Assembly: GCA_030770425.1 (NCBI GenBank)
Contig: JASJFT010000023.1
Span: forward strand, 62,001 to 126,000
Direction: 5' to 3'
Length of the DNA: 64,000 nt
From: Darksidea phi
Lineage: Eukaryota > Ascomycota > Dothideomycetes > Pleosporales > Lentitheciaceae
The notes below the pieces were generated by a model. It was not told the DNA's origin and did not search any database. It was given only the letters and a program-made list of their open reading frames with translations. Shown here piece by piece: positions 1-10,343 of the stretch; the stretch's first letter is position 1; every line of letters begins with the position of its first letter. The translations under genes and the position numbers were made by a program.

Positions 1-9
1 AGATTGACT

Positions 10-1788
10 ATGCCTACCAGATCTAGCTACCCAGAGCCCCCGATTCCTGATACCGATCTATGGGGATTCTTCTTTGAGCGTAAAGATAAGCCGTATCCGG
101 ATGACAAGGGTATGAACCTTCAATATTTTCTGTAAGCTTTGCCAACATTAGAGAACAGTGATTTACTACGATCCGTACACGAAGCGCTCGTATACCTATG
201 CTCAAGTCAAATCTACTGCAATCGAATTCGGAAAGGGTCTCAAGGCCCTCTGGGACTGGCAAAAAGGCGATGTGCTCGCGTTGTATACACCGAATAGCAT
301 CGACACGCCAGCAGTATCATGTGGCTGCCATTGGGCAGGCGGGATCCTGAGTCCTGCGAATCCAGCATACACTGTTGACGAGCTTGCGTTTCAGCTCAAG
401 GACGCAGGAGCAAAGGGCCTTGTCACGCAACTACCCTTCATCAAAAATGCGCAAGAGGCAGCAAAGAGGGTTGGCATGCCGCTCGACCGTGTCATCGTGA
501 TTGGAGACGAGCGCGATCCAAGCCATGCAGTCAAGCACTTCACCAGCATCCGGAATACATCTGGCTCGGCAAGATATCGCAGAACGAAGATGAAGAACCC
601 GGCAGATGACTTGGCTTTCTTGGTTTACTCTTCCGGGACAACAGGGCATCCGAAGGGCGTCATGTTGACGCATAGGAACATCGTGTCTAATATTATGATG
701 ATCAAGGCCGGAGAGGCAGACAATCTAGGTTGGAAAGGTGGACCTACGGGCGAGGGCGACAAAATTTTGGCGTTTTTGCCCTTCTTTCACATTTACGGTG
801 AGTATGGAATACGGCAGGAGACATTGTTTTGTCCCGATAATGACAATACTGACATGTCTTAGGCCTCACCTGTCTCATCCACCAAAGTCTCTACTCTGGT
901 CTCCAGCTCGTAGTCATGCCGAAGTTTGATCTGCAAGATTTTTGCAGCTTCATTCAGGATCTTAAGATTACCTTTGCATATGTGGTTCCTCCGGTCGTAG
1001 TTCTTCTCGGGAAGCATCCCATAGTCTCCAAGTATGACCTCAGTACGATTCGCATGTTGAACTCCGGTGCCGCTCCCCTCACAAAAGAATTGGTCGGTGC
1101 AGTGTACAACCGCCTTAAGATACCAATAAAACAGGGCTTCGGACTCACAGAAACAAGTCCAACAACCCACACCCAACCCTGGGAAGACTGGAACAGAATG
1201 ATCGGCTCCATCGGCAGACTCCTCCCTTACCAAGAAGCCAAATATATGTCCCCCGACGAGACAGAAGTAGCACCCGGCGAGATAGGCGAGCTCTGGATCA
1301 AAGGCCCCAACGTCTTCAAAGGCTACCTCAACAACCCCGAGGCCACCGCCCACGCCCTCACCGCAGACGGCTACTTCAAAACTGGCGATATCGGCTACCA
1401 AGACAAAGACGGTTACTTCTACATCACAGACCGCATCAAGGAACTTATCAAATACAAGGGCTTCCAGGTCGCGCCTGCGGAACTCGAAGGCATACTCGTC
1501 GCTCATCCGCACATTGACGATGTGGCAGTTATTGGCGTATATGACAAGGAGCAGGCTACAGAATTGCCAAGGGCTTATATTGTGCCAAAAGACGGGTTTG
1601 GGATGGGAGAAAAGGAAGCAGAGGAGATTGCGAGCTGGTTGGCGGAGAAGGTCGCACATCATAAAAAGTTGAGGGGCGGAGTGAAGTTTGTGGATGAGAT
1701 ACCTAAGAGTGCGAGTGGGAAGATTCTGAGGAGGGTGTTGAAGGTGAAGGCACAAGCGGCGGAAGAGAAAGTGAACGCGAAGCTCTGA
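10..1788 (+). CDS. 4-coumarate:CoA-ligase-like acyl-CoA synthetase, peroxisomal type
   Basis: Three exons, 10-109, 159-797 and 863-1788, give 554 residues. It is an AMP-forming ANL-superfamily enzyme that activates a carboxylic acid (aryl or fatty type) with ATP and CoA. Visible motifs are the P-loop-like YSSGTTGHPKGVMLTH, the GFGLTETSPTTH adenylate motif, TGDIGYQDKDGYFYITDR, the hinge region IKYKGFQVAPAELE and the C-terminal catalytic-lysine motif KSASGKILRR. The protein ends in Ala-Lys-Leu, a canonical type 1 peroxisomal targeting signal, so peroxisomal action (side-chain shortening or beta-oxidation) is likely. The start at 10 gives a family-typical N-terminus, but the frame is open to the window edge, so an upstream exon cannot be excluded. 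The true substrate cannot be read from the sequence. Confidence 0.9.
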
Positions 1789-1953
1789 TCTATTTGTGAA
1801 TTAGACTAAACCCACATAAACTTGCTTCCGCGCTACTCTCACTTCCATTCCTATTTTTTTCTCCTTCACCTTCACCCCGACTCTTCGTAAATCGTCAGCG
1901 GCGCAACCAAGCTCGGAATCCTTTCGCCAAACGATACCAACAACTTGCAGGAA

Positions 1954-2589
1954 ATGGCCTCTTCCACCAAACGCCGCCGCACAGACCCCAATATCTCGTC
2001 GATGTCTTCGTCAAATACCCATCACGCCCTCGGCGCTCAGAGCGAGCAGGACGACAACGCCTTCCAAGTTACGGTCAACCTGAGCACCAAGTTCAACGTA
2101 TTCCCCAAATACATCCGCAAAAGTTTACAAAACGCCTACAAAAACGCCCTCGCCGCCCAGATGGTACACCTCCAGGCTGGCACTATACCCAAACAACCGT
2201 ACCGCTATTCCATCAACTCAGCGCAGTTTGTCCGCGCCCCCAACACGAACTTTGCCTCTATGACCATTCAAGACAACTTTGTCTCCCTGAGTGTGGCAAA
2301 TGCTGGTCTGCTGGAACACTTCTTATCCCGGAGTGCGAAGAAGATCGCAACTTCGCTAAAGCAGACTGAATCCACGAACTTTGTGCGTCTCGAGACGCAG
2401 GCGGGAATGGCTAATCCGGACTTCATCCATCTGCATGCTGTTCGGTACGGAGAGATCGGATACGGATTTGATGCGTATGGGTGTCTGTCGCTTTATATGG
2501 TGGAGATTGTGGATCAGAAGCATAAGGTTGATGCTGTGTTTGTGCAGCGGCACAATAGTAAGGTGGAGGAAGATTGGGCACAATACTAA
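1954..2589 (+). CDS. Unrecognised protein, C-terminus inside a tandem repeat
   Basis: A single exon of 211 residues, starting at the ATG at 1954 just after a pyrimidine-rich leader. I do not recognise the family. The N-terminus is basic and Ser/Asn-rich (SSTKRRRTDPN, possible nuclear signal), followed by what looks like a folded alpha/beta domain (about residues 30-200) and the tail KVEEDWAQY. The stop codon at 2587-2589 lies inside a 28-bp tandem repeat, so the last nine residues come from repeat DNA. No signal peptide or membrane segment is visible. It lies 165 bases after the acyl-CoA synthetase on the same strand. Reading-frame length and codon use support a real gene; the function is unknown. 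Confidence 0.7.
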   Translation: MASSTKRRRTDPNISSMSSSNTHHALGAQSEQDDNAFQVTVNLSTKFNVFPKYIRKSLQNAYKNALAAQMVHLQAGTIPKQPYRYSINSAQFVRAPNTNFASMTIQDNFVSLSVANAGLLEHFLSRSAKKIATSLKQTESTNFVRLETQAGMANPDFIHLHAVRYGEIGYGFDAYGCLSLYMVEIVDQKHKVDAVFVQRHNSKVEEDWAQY

Positions 2590-2632
2590 GGTGGAGGAAG
2601 ATTGGGCACAATACTAAGGTGGAGGAAGATTG
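2551..2632 (+). repeat. 28-bp tandem repeat, about 2.9 copies
   Basis: The unit AGGTGGAGGAAGATTGGG plus CACAATACTA repeats with starts at 2561, 2589 and 2617. The first copy is preceded by a slightly diverged CACAATAGTA and the last is cut off after AAGATTG. The second junction supplies the stop codon of the upstream gene. The period is not a multiple of three, so gain or loss of one copy would change the reading frame; because every copy carries TAA in the same relative place, each frame passing through it is quickly terminated. Confidence 0.95.
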
Positions 2633-3429
2633 AGAGGGAGGAGAGAAAGAAGAATGGGAGGTGGGACAGGTGGATGCTGCTTCTTCAGCAAAGGATGGCG
2701 GAGAAAGTCTCGCGGTTTTCTCTCATTCTCCGTCTCGTGGGTGGTGCTTTGAGAAACTTCCATAGGAATGAAAGCAAGGCGATGGATGCTCAACCCTTGT
2801 AGAGTAGATACAATCATGCACGAAACTATCTCTCTGACATGATTATTTCCCTATGCAAATTTTGACAAAAGCGCCTGAAAGGTAGTGACCTTGATATTTC
2901 ATAATAGATAGATCTATCTTTCTATTTAAGAAGCACCACATGCCAAGTTGTTGTAGATAACCTTGAGAGCGCAGTGTTGTCATATTGCAGAACTCTGTAT
3001 ACGCTTTCCAACAAGACACGCACACAGCGCTCTTTCACAGCTTCTCAAGGTGAATCGCAAAAGAGGAAGGAGAGAAGGCGAAGCGGGACCACGAGAAGTC
3101 CATCTCGAAGCGGAAGTCTTACTGGAATATCAAACCTTACGTTAAATAGAGTAAAATTATTTAGCAAAAAGATGAGGACAAGAAAAACACAAAGAATGAT
3201 CTCCTCTTGGCCCCTCATTCTCCCAACCACCAGACTACGCTGTCTGCATAGTAGTTCAAACACGGGGCTTTTGAATCGATCCCCCCAGACCCCACTGTTT
3301 TCCACCTAGGACATCGGATAGTATTGTGAGACCACCCGAACTCGTACTTTTATGACAGAGCTACTAGCAAAGAAATAGATGTATAGTGTTTAATCGAATA
3401 TTAGTATGCACCAATAATATGTCTCTCCA
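2633..3429. other. Intergenic region without a recognisable gene
   Basis: Likely 3' untranslated sequence and spacer. Short open frames on both strands look like chance frames in AG-rich sequence. No transfer RNA, mobile element or conserved protein was recognised. Confidence 0.5.
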
Positions 3430-4075
3430 CGGATTAGTCTGCGACAACTCGTGGGTGTGCTCGGACAATGTAGAGCGGGCTCTTTCACCTTGGGAGCCTT
3501 CCAGTCGAACTTAAGCGGTGTACCGATACGCTACAGGATTTCGTTCAGAATCTGCACATACTCAATGCTCAGGAAGCCGTTGGGAAGTTCTCATCCACAC
3601 TCATGGTGTACGATCACACCTTCGTCAGCCAAGTCTTCGAAGAGCTTCGGGAGGACGACTGCATCGTTCCCGACACCAATGAATTGCATAGCCTTTCAAC
3701 CAAGTGCCATATATTCTGGACTCATCACAGCACCTTGATCCAGGGCGCGGGTTCCACCGCTAAGGACACGGCCGATCTCATGATGAAGTTGTTAGTGCAG
3801 CTTGACCACCAAGCGCGTTACAACAGAGGTTGGGATTACAACAATACTACCCTTGACTATATCATACATTCCGGCCTTGCGTTGGTCATGTTCCGCGTTG
3901 ATCGTAGCCTTCGAATCAAGTACAGATGTTGCTACATCTTAATCTATCCCATGGTACTCTTCCACCAGGTCAAGGACCGCTCGACCACCTCAGGCGAATG
4001 CAATGGCCAAGACATTGGTTTCACCGATTGTAGGCAGACCCCCATTCCATATACTTTGTGGGTGGCAAGCTGACC
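3430..4075 (-). pseudogene. Decayed coding sequence with several C-to-T-type stops
   Basis: One minus-strand frame reads as plausible protein across about 640 bases (segments such as GGLPTIGETNVLAIAFA, MYDIVKGSIVVIPTSVVTRL and LPKLFEDLADEGVIVHHECG) but contains six in-frame stops: three TGA, two TAA and one TAG. Each can come from CGA, CAA or CAG by a single C-to-T change on the coding strand, the pattern expected from RIP or deamination. I cannot identify the family. A 156-codon open frame on the plus strand over the same bases (3603-4073) has an unconvincing composition and is treated as the antisense shadow. No intact start was found. Confidence 0.5.
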
Positions 4076-4518
4076 TCTTATATTTCGCCCTTTAGGCCTT
4101 ATTATACCCTGAAGTTTATATAATGCGGTGATGACATGGTCATCTTTTGGAAGAGCCATCCTACAGCTCATTCCTGAACAGTATCGGCAACAGTCCAAAC
4201 GAGATGCACTGTGCCAAGCTAGCTGTTGCTGCACGGCACTCGGAACCTTTTATTTTCCCAAGCACGAGGAGGGACAAGGTAGCATCCCGTTGCCAGACAG
4301 TGAATTCGTGACGAAAGGAAAGTGAACAGAACCTTGAGTCGTGTTAACATGGGAAGAAAGCCTCGACGACCAATTCGACTAGCGTTGTGTCACTTCACGT
4401 GAAGGCGTGTTGATTCGACGCGACCCGTATTGCAAACGCACCAGGCATCAACTCATCCATTTGAAGCATTCTCAGACGCCCCTCTTTCCAACGTCATCCC
4501 TTTCAACCTACCGCACAA
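4076..4518. other. Spacer and leader before the gene at 4519
   Basis: No gene recognised. The last 80 bases are C-rich and pyrimidine-rich, as expected of a fungal promoter or leader. Confidence 0.4.
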
Positions 4519-5208
4519 ATGGCGTCCCTAACCGCGCCCCACACACAACCCCCAGGTACCCAGCGGCGCATCCCCACCACCCTTCTCAACCTCGACTGCA
4601 GCGCAGACCTCACATCATACTCGCGCAGTCTCGGACCAGCAGCGCAGAATCACCCCCTCCCACTGAGCGGTGATGCTCTGCGCGCTCTGGGTGATATCGG
4701 CGCTAGCCCTGCACAGACGCCGCAGTCATCTACCACGCTTGCACCAATGCGGACCTTGACTCCGACTGTCTACCAGCAACCCATCGCTCACGCGCCGGCT
4801 TCGCATAGCCAAGTCCCTCCAGCACCTCCTCCGCGAAGCCAGAGCCCTCTCCCCGACCATGCGAACAAGTACCCGACGGCGCTGCGTCAAGCGCTCGAAC
4901 GATCTGCGCACATCAACAACGCGCCGTCCGACCGCAATATTATGTACAACCTTGTCGTGCAGGTGGACAGTCGCTATAGAGGGGATTCTAGCAATGTTAT
5001 ACAGACATATAAAAACATCCATTTAGCGAACCTGGGGGCGGCAGAGTACATTTTTGAAGAGGATATCTACGCTTTGCGCGCGGGTGCAGGGTATGAGCTG
5101 AACGTCTTGCTAAAGGAGAATGGAACATTATATCTCGAGACTAAAACGGGTGGGCCCATGGGAGCGCGCACGACCGTATATATACACCCGGAGAGACTGA
5201 GGGATTGA
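4519..5208 (+). CDS. Unrecognised proline-rich protein
   Basis: A single exon of 229 residues. Residues 1-115 are Pro/Ser/Thr/Gln-rich and probably disordered; residues 118-229 look folded (NKYPTALRQALERSAHINNA, then NLVVQVDSRYRGDSSNVIQTYKNIHLANLGAAEYIFEEDIYALRAGAGYELNVLL). I do not recognise the family. The ATG at 4519 follows a pyrimidine-rich leader and fits a normal fungal start. No secretion signal or transmembrane segment is visible. Confidence 0.65.
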   Translation: MASLTAPHTQPPGTQRRIPTTLLNLDCSADLTSYSRSLGPAAQNHPLPLSGDALRALGDIGASPAQTPQSSTTLAPMRTLTPTVYQQPIAHAPASHSQVPPAPPPRSQSPLPDHANKYPTALRQALERSAHINNAPSDRNIMYNLVVQVDSRYRGDSSNVIQTYKNIHLANLGAAEYIFEEDIYALRAGAGYELNVLLKENGTLYLETKTGGPMGARTTVYIHPERLRD

Positions 5209-5414
5209 CGTATCGAGGAGATTAGGACATGTCGGCGAAAAGGGACAATTTGGCGCAATATATCATAATGAGTGCATCTGGCGTAGCGTTACGTATTTCA
5301 ACGATTAGGGAGCTCCAGCTCGACCTGAGCAAGCCATAGCAACCCAGGCTATGTGCTATTGTCGCGTATCTGCGAGGGCTGTTCAACTATAGGGCAGCGG
5401 CATTTAATGACATT

Positions 5415-5903
5415 TCATGACTTCCTTTGTCTACCAGTCCCTTTTTTATAATCACTCTTCTTCCCAATCCCAACTCCGCACAAGAAAGCCACCCTCATCG
5501 CCCCGGGCACAACCAAAGCCAAAACAGCAACCCAATCCTCAGGCCTCCACCCCAACGGACTCGTATTCCCATCCACGACCATGAGCTTCATGCCGGCCCA
5601 AAAGTGCACCGCATCGCAAATGAGTATGCCGCAGACAATCGCCTTCCAAACCCGTATATCCTCGGCGATGCGCAGCACAACGGCCTGGTTGAATGCAAAG
5701 AGAATGTACACGGCGGCGAGTTGATCGTATATAATCTGGTTCGAGGGCGCGTAGGCGATGTTCGGCGAGAACGTGTTCAGGAACACGGCGGGCTTGGCAA
5801 GGAGCAGGTAGGAGCCGTTCAGGGCGAAGAAGGGCTCGAGGTACAGGAGGAGGAGGCGGTAGGGGAGAGGGATGTACGGGAGGGTTGGCGATTGGGCGGA
5901 CAT
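5415..5903 (-). CDS. DUF7704-type four-helix membrane protein
   Basis: A single exon of 162 residues. The sequence fits the fungal DUF7704 family: the N-terminal PLPYRLLLLYLEPFFALNGSY segment, a central LAAVYILFAFNQAVVLRIAEDIRVWKAIVCGILICDAVHFWAG block and a fourth hydrophobic helix (VAVLALVVPGAMRVAFLCGV), giving four probable membrane segments. The C-terminus is short and lysine/arginine-rich (KKSDYKKGTGRQRKS), predicted cytosolic. Family function is unknown. Length is typical and there is no intron. Confidence 0.8.
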   Translation of the reverse strand: MSAQSPTLPYIPLPYRLLLLYLEPFFALNGSYLLLAKPAVFLNTFSPNIAYAPSNQIIYDQLAAVYILFAFNQAVVLRIAEDIRVWKAIVCGILICDAVHFWAGMKLMVVDGNTSPLGWRPEDWVAVLALVVPGAMRVAFLCGVGIGKKSDYKKGTGRQRKS

Positions 5904-7473
5904 TGGTTTGCGACGGGTCGGGTGCGGTTGCTGGAGTCGAGCGAGGGGGAGGGTCGTAGCGTCCGAAGAGTGTGGGGAAGCGACGCGATGGTTTGACTAG
6001 ACGGGTGGTGACGATTCGCTGGGGAAGCTTTCCTGGATACTGTGGAAACGGTGGCCAGCGGAGCTTGCTCTGCGGCCTGGCGATCCTAGCGAATGGATTG
6101 AAGCGTCGGAATCGATTGGTGGGTTCTTTTCCTCAGCAGTCGACGGGGAGCTGCGAAGTTGCCTCTTTTGGTACGTTTGGATGGGCTAGGGATGGAGTTG
6201 TAGACCGAGCAAATGAATTGGGGGAGGGCTAAAACGGTGTCTCGGGGTTTAGATCTGCAGTACGCGTGCACATGACGATGGATCACGTTTCTGTCGCCTG
6301 CTTCGGCGGGCATCACAAACCTTACACACTAAATATACCCGAGTCTTTCTTGCGGCATGTTATCTCACGTTGGGGGTACAGCAGGTTGTAGAGCTGGTCC
6401 CGAGGGCTGTCAGTACTTATTGTCGCAGATAGAAGCAGCGCTGTCCTGCCAAAATACGACGCGCTCTGCGGGACGAGGTATCCGCTGTGTACTGAGATCT
6501 GGCACCAGCACTCCAGCATCTGCCAGAAGCGTAAGAGCACGGTCATAATGATGATGGAGGAGCGCCATGCAGCCACAAGACCCGTCAGCCTAAACCGCTC
6601 TGCGATCGATCGAAAGCGATTCTCGCGTCACGCTTGTAGCTACCGAAGCATTGGAACTTGGCAGCAAAGATAGGGGGAATCGGAGCTGTCTCCGCTGCTG
6701 AAGCGGCAGCGTGAAAAATTTGGATGGCGGCGGAAAGTCATCCCATGTCCAACTTTCCTGAAAAATAGAGATGGCATCGTCTCCGAGACGGGACGACGGA
6801 TGCAGGCTCGACAATACCGTTCGCAGACACATGGAATTCAGGCTGGGAGATCGACTTCCGCCAAATTCCCATCAATGGCAGGACTCCACGTGAAGATCCC
6901 AAGATGCATGGAAAGCTAACGTGCCGAACGAGCGTCGCTACCAGGCCGTGGTGAGAATGCCACGGCGCCCAAATCAAAACCTTTAACGAGCTGCGTAAGA
7001 GTGATGTGACAGTGACCTCGAGCCTGTTCCTCACGGGCCATGCTGCTGTGCGCTTGGGCGCGTCGGTGCTGGAATATACCATATACGTCATCGCGGGGCC
7101 ATCAGAAGAGTAGGGAGAACAGATCAAGCGAGGCGTCCTTGTCGCACCCAACGTCCCTCGCATCCTGAGACCAAGGGATTTCATGCCGGGCCACTCACAC
7201 ACGTTTTGCGTATAAAGCGGCGTGGCTTGTTGTTCCTCGACAACGTCTGTTCCTGTTCCTGCTGCTCGGGTGCTCGTCACGCTAAGAACTTTCAACGTTT
7301 TGTCCTTGCAACTCCACCTCCGCCTCCTTTCACCTCGACCCCCAACACCTTACGGCTGCGTGGCCTTCTCTTTGCACCATCTTCCCGCAATTCTCTCTCA
7401 GCTCCCATTGCTAGCAAACGACCTGCAGCCCGTCTGACAGGCGCGTACGCCGCACGCCAAATTGCAGCCCACC
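5904..7473. other. Divergent promoter region between the DUF7704 gene and the Tps3-like gene
   Basis: This 1.57-kb stretch separates two divergent genes. The part next to 7474 is pyrimidine-rich and probably leader. Frames of up to 185 codons on the minus strand (6738-7295) have poor composition and no recognisable domain, so I do not call a gene. Confidence 0.45.
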
Positions 7474-10343
7474 ATGACTACCTTCGTAGTCTCTCTGTAA
7501 GCCACTCCGCGAGGCAGTCGAACATCTCGGTCGTTGTGCTGCTCAGGTTGTACAGATGACCTAACGCAATGTAGCTTCCTTCCCTATACCGTAGACTTCA
7601 AGGAGCCGGATGAGACACCCTCCAACGAAACGCGGCCGCCGAACCTCGCGGACATTGGCCGGCAGACCTCGACGAGCAGTATAAAGAGCCTCAAGAATGA
7701 TGTCGTCGAGAGTCTGTTCGCAAACCGGCCGACGCACATCACCCTGCCCAAGACTCCGGCCATGCAGGAAATGGAAGAGTACTTCACTCCGACTCAGCCC
7801 AGCGCTGCCACACACTTCTTGCGACCCAACGACCCCAGGTCCCTGGTCCGTAGCGATGCCCACATTCCAGAGTGGGGTGCAAACGGTCTCTTCTTCAATC
7901 AGCCGCGTTCCAGGGCTGAACCAGTGCCCCCAGGCACCATCCTCGAATATGCCAAAGCTCAGGAGCGTGCAGAAGCCCAGCGCGAGCGGTCTCGAGAGCG
8001 AGCAAAGTCTTTATACAAGAGCAAGTCGGGTGGGGACCCTCGCTGGGCGCAGCCATATACTGTCGTGCCAGCCGTCCAGGGCAACGGCGGCTTGACCAAC
8101 GCCATCAGCGCTTCCAAGTCGGGCGGCAATCTGGAAGAAGTCACTACTGTCGGACTCATTGGCTTCCCCACGGATGCTCTGGATGAGCAAAAGAAGATTG
8201 AGATCTACGAGCGCTTAGAGGAAGAGCACCAGGCGCTTACCGTCTACGTCTCTGATAAGGATTACGATGGCCACTACGCGCACTATTGCAAGACCATCCT
8301 GTGGCCGGTTTTCCACTACGTGATCCCCGATCACCCCAAGAGCAAGGCCTTCCTGGACCACTCGTGGGTCTTTTACGAAAAAGTGAACCGGGCTTTTGCC
8401 GAAAAGGTTGTCAAGAACTACAAGCGGGGCGACGTCATCTGGGTCCATGACTATCACCTCTGTCTCGTCCCGGCCATGATTAGACAGAAACTCCCAGACG
8501 CAAAGATTGGCTTCTTCCTCCATACCGCCTTTCCATCCTCTGAGGTGTTTCGCTGTCTCGCTGCTCGGAAGCAGTTGCTCGATGGCATGCTAGGAGCCAA
8601 CTTGGTCGCATTTCAAACGCCCGAGTACGCACATCATTTCCTTCAGACGTGTAGCCGCATCCTCGCTGTGGAAGCTACCGAAGATGGCGTGCAGCTAGAG
8701 AATCGTTTCGTAAACGTGTACTCGTCGCCGATTGGCGTTGACCCCATCTCCTTGAGCGAGGCGCGATTCGAGAAAGAGGTAAAGGAGTCAATCAAGACTA
8801 TGCAGGAGCGTTACCAGGGTAAGCGTATAATTGTAGCGCGCGACAAGCTCGACAATATTCGCGGAGTACGGCAGAAGCTCCTTGCATTCGAGCTATTCCT
8901 GAACAAGAATCCAGAGTGGAAAGAGAAGGTGGTCCTCATCCAAGTCGCAACTTCTACCCAGGAGGATACTGAGCTTGCATTGACTGTGTCGGATATTGTC
9001 ACGCGTATTGATGCCGTGCACTCAACGCTGACGCACAATCCTCTCGTCTTCCTAAGGCAGGATATCGCCTTCTCCCAATATCTTGCCTTGCTGTCGATTG
9101 CCGACGCCCTTGCAATAACAAGTCTCCGCGAAGGCATGAATCTTACTTGCCACGAGTTCGTCATCTGCCAGGATGGCCAGTCTGGAAAGAAACACGGCCC
9201 AGTCATTCTTAGCGAGTTCACAGGCAGCTCTGCCATCTTCGACGGCGCCGAGCTGGCTGTAAACCCATGGAACTATGCAGGTATTGCCAGGGCCTTCAAG
9301 GTGTGTCTAGAAATGAGCGACGAGGAGAAGGAGCGCCGGTACGAGAAGATGCGTAATATGGTCCACCACCATACCGGTGAATTCTGGATGAGGAACCTAT
9401 CCGAGCAACTTACGAAAGTGTTCGATGAGCAGTTCCGGCGGGACACCATGTCGATCCCCCGTCTCTCAACTCACGCCCTGATCAAGGACTACGAAGCGTC
9501 CCGGAAGCGTCTGTTCATCCTCGACTACGAGGGTACCCTCGCATCCTACGGATCGGTGAAGAAGACCGTCCTCACCAATATCGACAAAGTCACCGATGTT
9601 CTGGCCGACCTCGTTGCCGACAAGAAGAACACGGTTTACGTCATGAGTGGTCGCAAGATTGAAGAGCTTGAGCTGCTCTTTGACCGTGTTCCTGGCGTTG
9701 GTCTTATTGCTGAGAACGGCTGTTTTCTCCGCGAGGGTGGCGGTGACTCGGAGTGGGAGCAGTTTCCAGACAAAGAGAAGACGGCCAAGTGGATGGAAGC
9801 TATCACCCAGATTTTGCAGTACTACCTCGAGCGCGTAGAGGGTAGTTGGATTGAAGAGCGCCAGTGCTCGCTTGTGTTCCATTACGAGTCTGCCAACGAG
9901 AAAGACGCTGCTAGCGCCAGCCGACAAGCCGGCGAGTGCGCCAACCACATCAACGACGCTTCCGAGCAACAGCGTGTTAGGGCTATCCCGACTAAAGACT
10001 CGGTCATTATCGAGCCGTCTGACTACGACAAGTCGACCGCGGCGCAGCACATCCTGGACAGGTACCCCGAATCGGATCGTCCGGAGTTCCTGCTAGTTGC
10101 TGGTAACGATCGCGATGACGAGACTGTCTTCAAGTGGGCCAAGCAGATGAAGGAAAACTGTATCATTAGAAACGTTCAGTCAGTTACTGTCGGCGACAGG
10201 AACTCGCTGGCCATGTCCACTCTGCCAAACGGCACGACTGGTAAGGTACCTTTCATCCTACTTCTTTAACACGTTCACTAACAAACAACGCAGGTCTGCT
10301 AAGCGTTCTATCCAAGCTCTCCAAGGTCAAAACGGTCAATTAG
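7474..10343 (+). CDS. Trehalose-6-phosphate synthase complex subunit, Tps3-like (probably regulatory)
   Basis: Exons 7474-7496, 7575-10240 and 10294-10343 give 912 residues. The 23-base first exon supplies MTTFVVS and splices to LFLPYTVDF, the N-terminus typical of Tps2/Tps3 proteins. A GT20-like domain (about residues 200-610) carries VHDYHLCLVPAMIRQKLP, FFLHTAFPSSEVFR and REGMNLTCHEFV. A phosphatase-like HAD domain follows. Its nucleophile motif reads LDYEGTL (about residue 657) where active Tps2 enzymes have DYDGTL, so the second catalytic aspartate is glutamate; AENG and GNDRDDE also depart from the usual AEHG and GDDRTDE. This suggests the Tps3/TpsC-type regulatory subunit of the cytosolic complex rather than the active phosphatase. 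The last exon adds only 16 residues. Confidence 0.85.

Noticed and set aside
3603..4073. 156-codon plus-strand frame
   Set aside because: The minus strand of the same bases reads far more like a decayed protein, so this is probably its antisense shadow.
6738..7295. 185-codon minus-strand frame upstream of the Tps3-like gene
   Set aside because: Poor composition, no domain, lies in the promoter region.
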